A stretch of DNA of 64,000 nt from a bacterium (GTDB taxonomy: Bacteria > Bdellovibrionota_G > JALEGL01): the NCBI GenBank assembly GCA_022763185.1, contig JALEGL010000006.1:186001-250000 (forward strand). Direction: 5' to 3'. This document shows positions 54,238-62,712 of the stretch, piece after piece (positions within the stretch are counted from its first letter, which is position 1; every line of letters begins with the position of its first letter). Below the pieces are notes generated by a model. That model was not told the DNA's origin. It saw nothing but the letters and a program-made list of their open reading frames with translations, and searched no databases. Both the position numbers and the translations under genes were made by a program.

Positions 54238-54687
54238 ATGCAAATTATAAAAATAAAGCTGGGTATTTTAGGGTTGTTATTTAGTTTTAGTGGTTTTGCG
54301 GCTGAGCTAGGGGATATCAAGGTGATGCTTATTGGTTTTAAATCAGATCAGGGGCAAGCAATGTTAGCTTTACACAATACTAAAAAAACATTTTTAAAAA
54401 AGAAAGCTCCATTTAGGGGAGCAGAAGTGATGATCAAAAACAAAACTGCAGAATATGTTTTTAAAGATGTGCCGTATGGAGAATATTCTATTGCTGTTTT
54501 CCATGATGAGAATTCAAATATGGACTTGGATGCCAATATTCTTGGTATACCCAAAGAAGACTACGGGTTTTCTAACAATGCCTGGCGTAAGTATGGCCCT
54601 CCTAAATACAAACAGACATTGTTTACGCTTGATGCTGAAAATATGAGCATGGATATCAAAATTAAATCTGGTATTGAAAAAGATTAA
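54238..54687 (+). CDS. DUF2141 family exported protein
   Basis: A 149-residue protein with a signal peptide (KLGILGLLFSFSGFA) and the DUF2141 pattern: an N-terminal beta-rich half, then YSIAVFHDENSNMDLDANILGIPKEDYGFSNNA near residues 85-117. Such proteins are periplasmic or secreted and of unknown function. In other bacteria they are often found near carotenoid genes, which fits its place beside the cluster here. It converges on the crtO-like gene with a 3-base gap. Confidence 0.85.
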   Translation: MQIIKIKLGILGLLFSFSGFAAELGDIKVMLIGFKSDQGQAMLALHNTKKTFLKKKAPFRGAEVMIKNKTAEYVFKDVPYGEYSIAVFHDENSNMDLDANILGIPKEDYGFSNNAWRKYGPPKYKQTLFTLDAENMSMDIKIKSGIEKD

Positions 54688-54690
54688 AGT

Positions 54691-55158
54691 TTAAGTGTTC
54701 AAGACTTTTTTTATTCGCAAACGGTTGTATCTTTGAATTAAGATGCACGGTAAATTGGCAATAAGTGCATAGCATGTCATCACTATACAAGCCCATGTGG
54801 GGTTCCAAAGATAAAATATCGGAGCAAAAGCCATGGTGAGCCAGTGAGCCAACTCACCACGAACAGTTTCTATAGCAAAACGTTGTAGGTAACTTGGTTC
54901 GGAACTTTTTAATTGGGCTTTAGCAAAACCATGTTCAAACCAAGCTGCAGCATCGGGTAAGCGATCTTTCCATTTGTGAATCAACAAGTAGTTTCTGTAC
55001 CAAGTGTGGCTTTCAAAACCTAAGGGATTAAATATCCAGGTATGATTTGGAATATATTTTAACGGCAGTCGAGTGATGAGCCATGAGACAGACATATGAA
55101 TTATTGGCCATAAGAGGATGTTTAAAAAAGTTGTAAGTCCAACGCTTAATTTAAACAT
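54691..55158 (-). CDS. crtO: CrtO-like glycosyl-carotenoid acyltransferase
   Basis: Resembles Staphylococcus aureus CrtO, which adds the fatty acid to the sugar of glycosyl-diaponeurosporenoate in the last step of staphyloxanthin synthesis. The 155-residue membrane protein has an N-terminal hydrophobic helix. The core WYRNYLLIHKWKDRLPDA and the C-terminal ETVRGELAHWL and ALIANLPCILIQRYNRLR segments line up with conserved parts of CrtO as I recall it. Size is normal. It overlaps the crtQ-like gene upstream by 8 bases and is the last gene of the minus-strand carotenoid operon. Confidence 0.85.
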   Translation of the reverse strand: MFKLSVGLTTFLNILLWPIIHMSVSWLITRLPLKYIPNHTWIFNPLGFESHTWYRNYLLIHKWKDRLPDAAAWFEHGFAKAQLKSSEPSYLQRFAIETVRGELAHWLTMAFAPIFYLWNPTWACIVMTCYALIANLPCILIQRYNRLRIKKVLNT

Positions 55159-56251
55159 GCCGGCCTTTCCAGGTAACGGTAAAGCATTTTTTTATCAGTG
55201 GAGAAAAGCCAAAGATTATCATAAAGAAAAATAAGGGGATGGGAAATGCAATTGCAGTTATTGTTTTGTAAGAGCCCAACTGTTTCAACAGATAATAAGT
55301 ATATGTGGCAACTAGGGTGTAAAGGCCGCATAGAGCATAAATTGTAGTGGAATCTTGTAAATACAGAAAAAACATGGAAATGGCTGTAAACATACAGACA
55401 CTTAAGTAAACAATTAAGTTGAACAAAGTAGTTTTAGATGTTTGGCTTGCTCCAGAGGTGAAGGCTTTGATCCATCCAAAACAGAGCTCTTTAAACGAAT
55501 GAGGAAACATTCTCATATTGATAAAGCTTTGCCCGCCCCAGTTAGAGAGCTTGTATTTTTTAGCAGACAAGAGCTTGCTCATAAAGACATTTTCAAGAAT
55601 TTTGTCTTTAACAGCGGCATGGCCATCAATAGACCAATAGGCCTCTTTGTGAATGATCAAACATTGTCCAAACAGTTTTTTTTGTTGTTTCTTACGGCTT
55701 TTAAATAAAGGTTCAAAGGTGTTTAATCCCAACACCATCATGATGTTGAAAAAAGCTGAAAACTGCTCATAGAGTTGAGGAACATGATGGTAAGGACAAA
55801 CAGAAGCGATTTTAGTGTCTGTATTGAGAAAACTAGGTAGTTTTTTAAAGGCACCCATATCAAACCAAGTGTCTGCATCTATAAACAAATAAAACGTTCC
55901 GCTTGCTTTTTTTGCACCTTGATAACACGCATAACTTTTACCAACCCAAGCTTTATCGGGCTTTTTAACCGTTAAGACCTCAGCCCCGAGTTGCTTGGAT
56001 ATTTGCCCGGTATTATCAAGAGAAGCATCATCGACAACAATGATTTCTTTTGGTTGTTTTTCTTGAGCATGAATACTTTGCAGTAAGCGGGTGATGTTAT
56101 GTTCTTCATTCCTGGCTGGTATAATAATAGATAAATTGTCCAAGAGTGAGCTGTTGTGATGTTGATGGCTTGCTGTGGGGAGTTTGTAAAATCGTGTGAA
56201 TACATAAAGCAAGGCCAACAAGCTTATACCACAATGAACAAGGATGATCAT
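55151..56251 (-). CDS. crtQ: CrtQ-like carotenoid glycosyltransferase
   Basis: Family 2 glycosyltransferase resembling S. aureus CrtQ, which attaches glucose to the carboxyl of 4,4'-diaponeurosporenoate. With the ATG at 56251 it has 366 residues; an ATG at 56290 inside the previous gene is possible. An N-terminal membrane helix precedes the catalytic domain, with LSIIIPARNEEHNI near residue 37, VVDDAS, the donor/metal motif FIDADTWF near 118 and a GKSYACYQGAK segment as in CrtQ. Three or four C-terminal membrane helices follow, and the protein ends TWKGRHV, like the CrtQ C-terminal region. The start lies 1 base after the crtP stop. Confidence 0.9.
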   Translation of the reverse strand: MIILVHCGISLLALLYVFTRFYKLPTASHQHHNSSLLDNLSIIIPARNEEHNITRLLQSIHAQEKQPKEIIVVDDASLDNTGQISKQLGAEVLTVKKPDKAWVGKSYACYQGAKKASGTFYLFIDADTWFDMGAFKKLPSFLNTDTKIASVCPYHHVPQLYEQFSAFFNIMMVLGLNTFEPLFKSRKKQQKKLFGQCLIIHKEAYWSIDGHAAVKDKILENVFMSKLLSAKKYKLSNWGGQSFINMRMFPHSFKELCFGWIKAFTSGASQTSKTTLFNLIVYLSVCMFTAISMFFLYLQDSTTIYALCGLYTLVATYTYYLLKQLGSYKTITAIAFPIPLFFFMIIFGFSPLIKKCFTVTWKGRHV

Positions 56252-56252
56252 G

Positions 56253-57758
56253 CTAGGATTGGTCAAATTGAAACAGTTGATCAGCAACATTTTGACCGCA
56301 TAAAGTTACCATAGGCATACCACCCCCAGGGTTAACGCTGCCACCAACAAAGAATAAGTTTTTAAATTTTTTCGACTGTTTAGGTGCTTTAAACGCGTAA
56401 TTTTTATCCCAATCAGAAACAACGCCATAAATCGAGCCTTTGTTGGAATAGTATTTTTTTTGAATATCCAAAGGTGTCCACATGTCTTCAACAATGGTGT
56501 TTTTTCTTAAGTTATCTAAGCCCATGCCTTCGAGCTTATCAAGGACTCTTTCTTTGAAATCAACATAATCATCAGGTGTATAGGGGTTTTCATCATTGAT
56601 GTAAGGGATGTGTGGCAAAATTTTTATATTATCACAGCCCTCAGGGGCTTTACTGGCATCGGTACGTGTAGGCGCAACCAGATAGATGGTTGGGTCATCA
56701 GGTAATTTTTTCTCTTTAAAAACAGTATTAAAATGTTTTTTTTGGTCTTTAGAATAGAAAAAATTATGGTGTGCCAGTTGCGGGTAATGCTGTTTTACAC
56801 CCAAATGTAAAACCAGGCCAGAGCATGCCGGCTCAAACTTTTTTAATCCGTTTGTAAAAGACTCTGGTTGCTCCAAAAGTGTTTCGTAAGCAGGAATAAC
56901 TTCCATATTGGAGACAACGTAGTCGTAGTGCTTTAAGCCTTGTCCCTTCAGTTGAATACCCGTCACCTTGTTTGAAACGTGTTCAATACGATCGATTTCT
57001 GTGTTTAAGTGGATATTAACACCAATATCATGCAAAAGTTTTTCAAAACCATGAGCTAGATTGTACAAGCCACCATCGACATACCAAAGATCATACTCAA
57101 ACTGGATATGGGGCATGAGATTCATGAATCCTGGGGAGTCGATTGCGGAAGATCCTACATATTTAATAAAGTACTCAAAAATTCGTTTAAGGTGGGGGTC
57201 AGAAAAATGTTGATCAATGCTCTGGGACATTTTGTTTCTATGATCAATTTTAAAAAACAGTTTAAACAAGCCGTAATGCTTGATAAAGTCCATAAGGTTA
57301 TCTAAGCCTTTAGCAAAGTAACCTGATTCTACAATATCATATTGCTGTTTTGAGTACTGTAAAAAGGCTAAAAACTCTTGTTTATGTTGTTCAAAAGAAC
57401 CAGAAAGCTTTTTAAGTTCCTCAAACATCAAATCTTGCTCTTTGTATAAGTCCAAAACCAAGCCATCTTCAAAAAAGTTTCTCCAATGCGGTTTAACGGC
57501 AGTGAGTTTGACATAGTCATCAAAGTTTTTTCCAGCGCGTTGAAAAAGGCTGCGAAAATACTGGGGCAGAGTAAAAATTGAAGGCCCCAAGTCAAAGGTA
57601 AACCCATCTTTTTCCAGTTGGTTGAGCTTTCCGCCCAAATGGTTATTTTTCTCATAAAGGTCAACATGATATCCGTGTGACCTTAAAGCAATGGCGGCCG
57701 ACATGCCTCCTAAACCAGCGCCAATAATTGCAATTTGCTTATTGATTTTTGACTTCAT
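56253..57758 (-). CDS. crtP: CrtP-like diaponeurosporene oxidase
   Basis: Resembles S. aureus CrtP (CrtNb), which oxidises the terminal methyl of 4,4'-diaponeurosporene. From the ATG at 57758 the protein has 501 residues. The FAD-binding IIGAGLGGMSAAIALRSHG is at the N-terminus. Diagnostic CrtP stretches are KYVGSSA near residue 206, SNMEVIPAYETL, LGVKQHYPQLAHHNFF, LPDDPTIYLV, YSNKGSIYGVV and the final FVGGSVNPGGGMPMVTLCGQ. The start codon overlaps the crtN stop (ATGA), so translation is coupled. The close CrtP match separates it from the desaturase upstream. Confidence 0.93.
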   Translation of the reverse strand: MKSKINKQIAIIGAGLGGMSAAIALRSHGYHVDLYEKNNHLGGKLNQLEKDGFTFDLGPSIFTLPQYFRSLFQRAGKNFDDYVKLTAVKPHWRNFFEDGLVLDLYKEQDLMFEELKKLSGSFEQHKQEFLAFLQYSKQQYDIVESGYFAKGLDNLMDFIKHYGLFKLFFKIDHRNKMSQSIDQHFSDPHLKRIFEYFIKYVGSSAIDSPGFMNLMPHIQFEYDLWYVDGGLYNLAHGFEKLLHDIGVNIHLNTEIDRIEHVSNKVTGIQLKGQGLKHYDYVVSNMEVIPAYETLLEQPESFTNGLKKFEPACSGLVLHLGVKQHYPQLAHHNFFYSKDQKKHFNTVFKEKKLPDDPTIYLVAPTRTDASKAPEGCDNIKILPHIPYINDENPYTPDDYVDFKERVLDKLEGMGLDNLRKNTIVEDMWTPLDIQKKYYSNKGSIYGVVSDWDKNYAFKAPKQSKKFKNLFFVGGSVNPGGGMPMVTLCGQNVADQLFQFDQS

Positions 57759-59275
57759 ACCGTGAGTTCCTCGCTTGGATAGTCCACATTGTGTTTTTTG
57801 CTGATCAAGTTGCTGGCAATAATAGATGATTGTAATATTGTAGGTAGACCGCTGCCTGGATGAGTGCCTCCCCCAACAATATAACATTGATCTAACTCTT
57901 CAAATTTATTTCTGGGTCTGAAGTAAGCCAGTTGCCCAAGATTGTGCGATAAATTGAACGTAGCGCCTTTGTAAATATTGAGGTCTTTTTCCCAGGTATC
58001 GGGTGTAAAGATACGCTCGTTGATAATATGTTGTTTGAGATTTTTAAACTGCATACGTTCCTCTATGGCATTGAGTACAAGCTCTCTATAATGCTGTTGC
58101 GTCGTTTCCCAATCCACTTGAGCATCGCAGTTGGGCACGGGCACAAGAACATACAAAGATGACTGTCCTTTGGGCGCCAAGCTTGGGTCATTGATGCTTG
58201 CATTGCGTACATAAAATGAAAAATCATCAGACAAAGTTTCATTTTTAAAAACATCATCCACATTTTTCTTGTAGTTTCCTGCAAATACAATGGTGTGGTG
58301 TTCGCTATCAAAAATTTTATCCAGACATAAATAAAGCATAAAAGTAGAGCAGCTGTATTTTAGCTTTTCCAGCTTTTTTGGAGCGTATTTTTTAAGACTG
58401 TTTTTTGGTGTGAGTTGATCCATGGCATAAGCAAAGTCAGCATTAACTACCACTTCATCAGCAAAAAATTGACCGTCATTCGTTTCAACACCGATCACTT
58501 TTTTGTTTTTAACAATCAACTGTTTAACTGGAGTATTCAAATGAAATTGAGCACCAAAAGATTGCGCAGCTTTGGCTATAGACGCACTGATTTCACTCAA
58601 TCCCCCCATGACATGATAAACACCATAGGCATGTTCAATGTAGGAGAGCATGGAAAATCCTCCGGGGCAGTCCCAGGCAGACATACCTAAATACTTGCTT
58701 TGAAAAGAAAAAAGTAAGGAAAGATCATCATTTTGAAAGTAGGACTTTAAAACGTCAAATACAGATTGGCCTAAAGAAAGGTAGGGTAAAGCCTTAATGT
58801 TTCTTTTTGACATTAATGAAATTAAGGTGGGGTAATCTTTTTGTAAGCAGGGCAAGAGTCGTTTAAATCTGGCCTCTTCTTTACTCATAAACTTATCATA
58901 GCCACTAGAAAGACCTGGAAATACGCGTTCAATTTCGGCTTTGGTTTTTTCTCTATCAGAACTCATTAAAATATGTTTGTCAGCAAACTGAAGTCTGTAC
59001 ATGGGGTCCAATTTAATAAACTGCATGTAGTCATTGATATTTAAACCGACCTGTTCAAACAGTTTATCCAACAAAAATTTCATCATTAAAAAGGTTGGAC
59101 CAATATCAAATTTGAAGCCGTTAACATCAATGTGTGCGTTTCTTCCGCCAACAACACTGTTTTTTTCAAACAGTTCAACAGAAAAACCCCGGTGAGCAAG
59201 TAGCATAGCCGTTGCTAAGCCACCTGGACCACCACCAACAATAAATATTTTTCTTTTACTCTTATTATTCATCAT
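57755..59275 (-). CDS. crtN: CrtN-like dehydrosqualene (diapophytoene) desaturase
   Basis: Resembles S. aureus CrtN, which introduces the conjugated double bonds of the C30 carotenoid chain. The ATG at 59275 gives 506 residues with IVGGGPGGLATAMLLAHRG at the N-terminus; a TTG at 59314 would add 13 residues. CrtN-type stretches are LKYSCSTFMLYLCLD near residue 320, the FAGNYKKNVDDVF segment, DPSLAPKGQSSLYVLVPVPN and YIVGGGTHPGSGLPTILQS near the end. It is the first gene of the operon crtN-crtP-crtQ-crtO and faces the aldehyde dehydrogenase across about 110 bases. CrtI-type C40 activity cannot be excluded from sequence alone. Confidence 0.9.
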   Translation of the reverse strand: MMNNKSKRKIFIVGGGPGGLATAMLLAHRGFSVELFEKNSVVGGRNAHIDVNGFKFDIGPTFLMMKFLLDKLFEQVGLNINDYMQFIKLDPMYRLQFADKHILMSSDREKTKAEIERVFPGLSSGYDKFMSKEEARFKRLLPCLQKDYPTLISLMSKRNIKALPYLSLGQSVFDVLKSYFQNDDLSLLFSFQSKYLGMSAWDCPGGFSMLSYIEHAYGVYHVMGGLSEISASIAKAAQSFGAQFHLNTPVKQLIVKNKKVIGVETNDGQFFADEVVVNADFAYAMDQLTPKNSLKKYAPKKLEKLKYSCSTFMLYLCLDKIFDSEHHTIVFAGNYKKNVDDVFKNETLSDDFSFYVRNASINDPSLAPKGQSSLYVLVPVPNCDAQVDWETTQQHYRELVLNAIEERMQFKNLKQHIINERIFTPDTWEKDLNIYKGATFNLSHNLGQLAYFRPRNKFEELDQCYIVGGGTHPGSGLPTILQSSIIASNLISKKHNVDYPSEELTV

Positions 59276-59385
59276 CTGTGTTAACTGAAATCCCACACTG
59301 GTAGTCAAAGTCAATGAAATGCTAGAGAATAAAAAAAATAGTTAAAGGTCGATTTGAATGGTACGTAAAGAGTAAGGTTGGATAA

Positions 59386-60756
59386 ATGGAAGAAACTTTA
59401 AAAAAACAAAAACATTACTTTTATTATGGAGAGTTTGACCAGCGTTATCAAGCGCGAATCAATGCGCTGACAAAATTGCAAACTGCCATCAAAAAATATG
59501 AAAGTCGTTTTCTTGAAGCTTTGGCTTTAGATTGTGGAAAGCCAAGAATAGAAGCTTTTTTAAGTGAAGTTTATTTTGTTAATGCAGAAATAAAATTAGC
59601 AAAACGTCATTTAAAACAATGGATGCAAAAAAAGAAAGTTTCCAGCCCGTTTTTTAGTTTTTACTCAAAAAGTTATTATCAGTATCAACCTTATGGTCAG
59701 ACTTTAATTATAGGGCCATGGAATTATCCCGTACAGTTAACTTTAGGGCCTTTGGTTTCGGCTTTAGCTGCAGGCAATGTTGTTACCCTTAAACCATCAG
59801 AACATACTCCTTATACCGCAAAGGTTTTAGACGATATGATTAAGGCAACTTTTAAGCCAGAACATGTTCACTGTATCCAGGGTGACAGCAAAGTAGCTCA
59901 AGTTTTGTTAGCGCATGATTTTGATAAGATTTTTTTTACGGGAAGTACTGTGGTTGGGGAAAAAGTTGCTCAGCAAGCTGCAAAGAAACTCATACCGGTA
60001 ACTTTGGAGCTGGGAGGAAAAAGTCCTTGTATTATTGATCATTCAGCTGACTTGGATGCCGCTTGTAAAAAAATTCTGAGTACGAAGCTGTTTAATGCTG
60101 GACAAACGTGTGTTGCGCCAGATTATGTATGCTTGGCAGAGTCCATTAAAGATCGGTTCAAAGAGACCATGCTCAAATACTATCAAGAAATTTATCAACC
60201 GCATTCAATTGAAAAATGGAGTGCTAAAATTATTAATTTACGTCATTTTAAACGTTTAAAAACTTTATTGGCCAAGTCCAAGACATTAGATCTTATATCC
60301 TTAGGTAAATATTCTGATGTACCAGAGCTTTATCTTCCAATGCACCTGGTTTTTGATACTCAATGGAATGATGCTGTTATGCAAGAAGAAATTTTTGGAC
60401 CGATCTTACCTGTCATCACTTTTTCTTCTCTTGATGAACTTGTAGCCAATATTAAATCCAAGAGTAAGCCCTTAAGCCTTTCTGTGTTTTCTAAAGATAA
60501 ATCTTTTATAGATCAATTGGCTCAGAGTACGCAGTCAGGCTGTATTGATATCAATACTATTATGCAATCGGTCAGTAATATTCACTTACCATTTGGCGGT
60601 GTAGGTCAGAGCGGTATGGGTAATAGCCACGGTTATTTTGGTTTCAAAAGTTTTAGCTATACCCGTGCGTATACACAAAAAATTGGACCAGACTTTTTCA
60701 GTTTAAAGCCACCGTATGAAAACTTATTTAAGTGGCTGCATAAGATCATGCATTAA
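59386..60756 (+). CDS. Aldehyde dehydrogenase, probable carotenoid-aldehyde dehydrogenase (AldH-like)
   Basis: Class 3-type NAD(P)-dependent aldehyde dehydrogenase of 456 residues. The cofactor segment GPWNYPVQLTLGPLVSALAAGN is near residue 113, FFTGSTVVGEKV near 185, the general-base glutamate in TLELGGKSP near 209, and the catalytic cysteine in FNAGQTCVAPDYV near 243. The C-terminus (INTIMQSVSNIHLPFGGVGQSGMG) is typical of the fatty-aldehyde branch. Being divergent from crtN, it is the natural candidate to oxidise the CrtP aldehyde to 4,4'-diaponeurosporenoic acid, the AldH step. A general aldehyde role is the alternative. Confidence 0.88.
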   Translation: MEETLKKQKHYFYYGEFDQRYQARINALTKLQTAIKKYESRFLEALALDCGKPRIEAFLSEVYFVNAEIKLAKRHLKQWMQKKKVSSPFFSFYSKSYYQYQPYGQTLIIGPWNYPVQLTLGPLVSALAAGNVVTLKPSEHTPYTAKVLDDMIKATFKPEHVHCIQGDSKVAQVLLAHDFDKIFFTGSTVVGEKVAQQAAKKLIPVTLELGGKSPCIIDHSADLDAACKKILSTKLFNAGQTCVAPDYVCLAESIKDRFKETMLKYYQEIYQPHSIEKWSAKIINLRHFKRLKTLLAKSKTLDLISLGKYSDVPELYLPMHLVFDTQWNDAVMQEEIFGPILPVITFSSLDELVANIKSKSKPLSLSVFSKDKSFIDQLAQSTQSGCIDINTIMQSVSNIHLPFGGVGQSGMGNSHGYFGFKSFSYTRAYTQKIGPDFFSLKPPYENLFKWLHKIMH

Positions 60757-60764
60757 ATAATCAG

Positions 60765-61046
60765 TCATTTTAAAATGTCCAGTAGCTTTGCAGAGGCTTT
60801 AAATTTTAATTTTTTTTGAGTTTTGATCATGAGTGTTTCACCGGTGTTGGGATTGCGTCCCTTTTTTTCTTGGTACTGCTTGGGATAAAATGTGCCAAAG
60901 TGACTGAGTTGTGTGGATTCATTGTTTTTAGCGCATAAAACAACTTGCTCAAAGCAACAATCAAGCATTTCAGAAACAGCAACTTTTGGAATGCGACGAA
61001 ACTTAATATCTTTATATATTCTATTAATTAAAGTTTGCTTGAGCAT
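60765..61046 (-). CDS. HU/IHF-family DNA-binding protein, second copy
   Basis: A 93-residue histone-like protein with the HU arm motif GRNPNTGETLMIK near residue 65 and the closing LKFKASAKLLDILK. Its N-terminal half is diverged and contains unusual cysteines (LDCCFEQVVLC). It is not a close relative of the HU-like protein at 52215 and is probably a specialised paralogue. It converges with the aldehyde dehydrogenase gene (8-base gap). Confidence 0.85.
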   Translation of the reverse strand: MLKQTLINRIYKDIKFRRIPKVAVSEMLDCCFEQVVLCAKNNESTQLSHFGTFYPKQYQEKKGRNPNTGETLMIKTQKKLKFKASAKLLDILK

Positions 61047-61166
61047 GCTTCAAGCTATGACATAAATGTGCCGTCTGCGCAAAGATAAAGATTATAGGAT
61101 AAACCTTGGCAAGTATTGAGAGAGATAAATCTTTACTTACAGTCATGATCGTATAAATATCTATGC

Positions 61167-61616
61167 ATGATGCTTAGGGCATATTTAAAAAAAGGGTTGA
61201 GTCTTTTTAGTGTAGCTTTATTGGTAGCATGTGGAAACAACAGCAGGCAGCAAGCTTTTTTACTTGGCCAAAGTAATTTTACCATTGAAGTCTTAACTGA
61301 AGAAAATGAGTGTAACGTCAGTTTTCAGTTGAGCAACTTAATTCAGCAACAAATTATACTTGTAGAAGCCTCTCTCTGGTTAAAAAATGAAGATCAAGAG
61401 TTTACTCGGCTTAAAGTATGGAATGATCAAGAGTTGCTTGATTTATTGTCTGGAGACCAAATTTTGCAGGCAAATGCTGTTCAAGCCTACAGTTATGACT
61501 TTTCGCCGCATATTGTAACGGCTGAAACCGACTACAGTTTAGAGCTACAAATTATTGGTTTGAATAGAGGTCTGCCAAGTGTAGCCCAGATTTTAAGCTT
61601 TTGTGAGGTGTCTTAG
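61167..61616 (+). CDS. Lipoprotein of unknown function
   Basis: A 149-residue protein with a lipoprotein signal (basic start, hydrophobic LSLFSVALLVAC, lipobox cysteine at residue 22). The mature part is mainly beta strand (FTIEVLTEENECNVSFQL, YSLELQIIGL), like a small immunoglobulin-type or periplasmic-binding domain, but no family is recognised. It precedes rplM by 157 bases. Confidence 0.66.
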   Translation: MMLRAYLKKGLSLFSVALLVACGNNSRQQAFLLGQSNFTIEVLTEENECNVSFQLSNLIQQQIILVEASLWLKNEDQEFTRLKVWNDQELLDLLSGDQILQANAVQAYSYDFSPHIVTAETDYSLELQIIGLNRGLPSVAQILSFCEVS

Positions 61617-61773
61617 GTGATATTGTTTAAAAAAAAGGGTGTTTCTTTATAAAAACACCAAAACCGGCAAAAAGAAACTTGACATTTTGCTTGGGTATCA
61701 ATATTTAGCGCAGACCAAGGTATTTCTTTTGGTAAAAGAGTATTTAAATAAATACAACAATTTAAGGTATTTT

Positions 61774-62208
61774 ATGATTGCAAAAACATATAGTCAGAAA
61801 AAAGAGCAAGTAACACGTCATTGGAAAGTTATGGATGCTGACGGTAAAATTTTAGGACGTTTGGCCACTGAAGTTGCTCGTGTTCTTAAAGGTAAGCACA
61901 AGCCAACATTTACACCCCATGTTGATGGGGGTGACTTTGTGGTGGTTACAAACGCAGCAAAGATTAAACTAAGCGGTAACAAGCTTGACCAAAAAGTTTA
62001 TTACCACCACACAGGATACAGAGGTGGTTTAAAGCAAGTGGTTGCATCTGAGCTTTTAGAGAATAACCCATGCAGAATGATTGAATACGCTGTTAAGGGA
62101 ATGTTACCTAAAGGGTCATTAGGACGTGACATGATTAAAAAATTAAAAGTATACGCGGGTGAAGAGCATCCACATGAAGCTCAACAGCCACAAAAACATG
62201 AGTTTTAA
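61774..62208 (+). CDS. rplM: 50S ribosomal protein L13
   Basis: Large-subunit ribosomal protein of 144 residues. The ATG at 61774, with AAGG about 8 bases ahead, gives [35 protein letters not shown]. The longer open frame adds 45 residues foreign to L13. Conserved segments are [21 protein letters not shown] and [18 protein letters not shown]. rpsI follows 8 bases after the stop, the usual rplM-rpsI operon. Confidence 0.96.
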   Translation: MIAKTYSQKKEQVTRHWKVMDADGKILGRLATEVARVLKGKHKPTFTPHVDGGDFVVVTNAAKIKLSGNKLDQKVYYHHTGYRGGLKQVVASELLENNPCRMIEYAVKGMLPKGSLGRDMIKKLKVYAGEEHPHEAQQPQKHEF

Positions 62209-62216
62209 GGGGTATT

Positions 62217-62618
62217 ATGCCAAAAGCACATTATAAATATACAGGGACAGGTAAACGTAAAACATCAGTGGCTAGAATTTATATGAATGAAGGTTCTGGT
62301 CAATGGACAGTAAATGGAAAGGCGCATGATGAGTATTTTCCAACACGTACGCATCAAATTTCTATTAACAGACCTTTCACACTGCTGGGTTTAGAAAATA
62401 AATATGATGTTAAAGTTACCGTAGCGGGTGGTGGAATAACCGGACAAGCTGAGGCCATCATGTACGGTCTATCCAAAGCTTTATTGGCTGTTAATGAGGA
62501 AGAAAACAGGCCAAAACTTAAAGCAGATGGTTTGTTGACGCGTGATGCACGTGAAACTGAGCGTAAAAAATACGGTCAGCCTGGCGCACGTAAACGTTTC
62601 CAATATTCAAAACGTTAG
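62217..62618 (+). CDS. rpsI: 30S ribosomal protein S9
   Basis: Small-subunit ribosomal protein of 133 residues, with GTGKRKTSVARIYM near the start, VAGGGITGQAEAI in the middle and the conserved C-terminal tail ARKRFQYSKR that reaches the P-site tRNA. It follows rplM in the same operon and is closed by a strong terminator. Confidence 0.97.
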   Translation: MPKAHYKYTGTGKRKTSVARIYMNEGSGQWTVNGKAHDEYFPTRTHQISINRPFTLLGLENKYDVKVTVAGGGITGQAEAIMYGLSKALLAVNEEENRPKLKADGLLTRDARETERKKYGQPGARKRFQYSKR

Positions 62619-62660
62619 ACAAAACATTACAATATCAACTGCTTATCAGGCAGTTTTCAA

Positions 62661-62687
62661 AAAAGGGGCCTTTGGCCCCTTTTTTTG
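62661..62687 (+). terminator. Intrinsic terminator after rplM-rpsI
   Basis: Stem AAAAGGGGCC / GGCCCCTTTT with a TTT loop, followed directly by further Ts. It lies 42 bases after the rpsI stop. Its A-run on the left also makes it usable from the other strand. Confidence 0.93.
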
Positions 62688-62712
62688 TTGTCAATTTTTC
62701 TGATCACGTTAA

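Noticed and set aside
56253-57887. Longer 544-codon version of the CrtP-like protein
   Set aside because: The extra N-terminal residues lie inside crtN and resemble no FAD enzyme; the ATG at 57758 gives the normal start.
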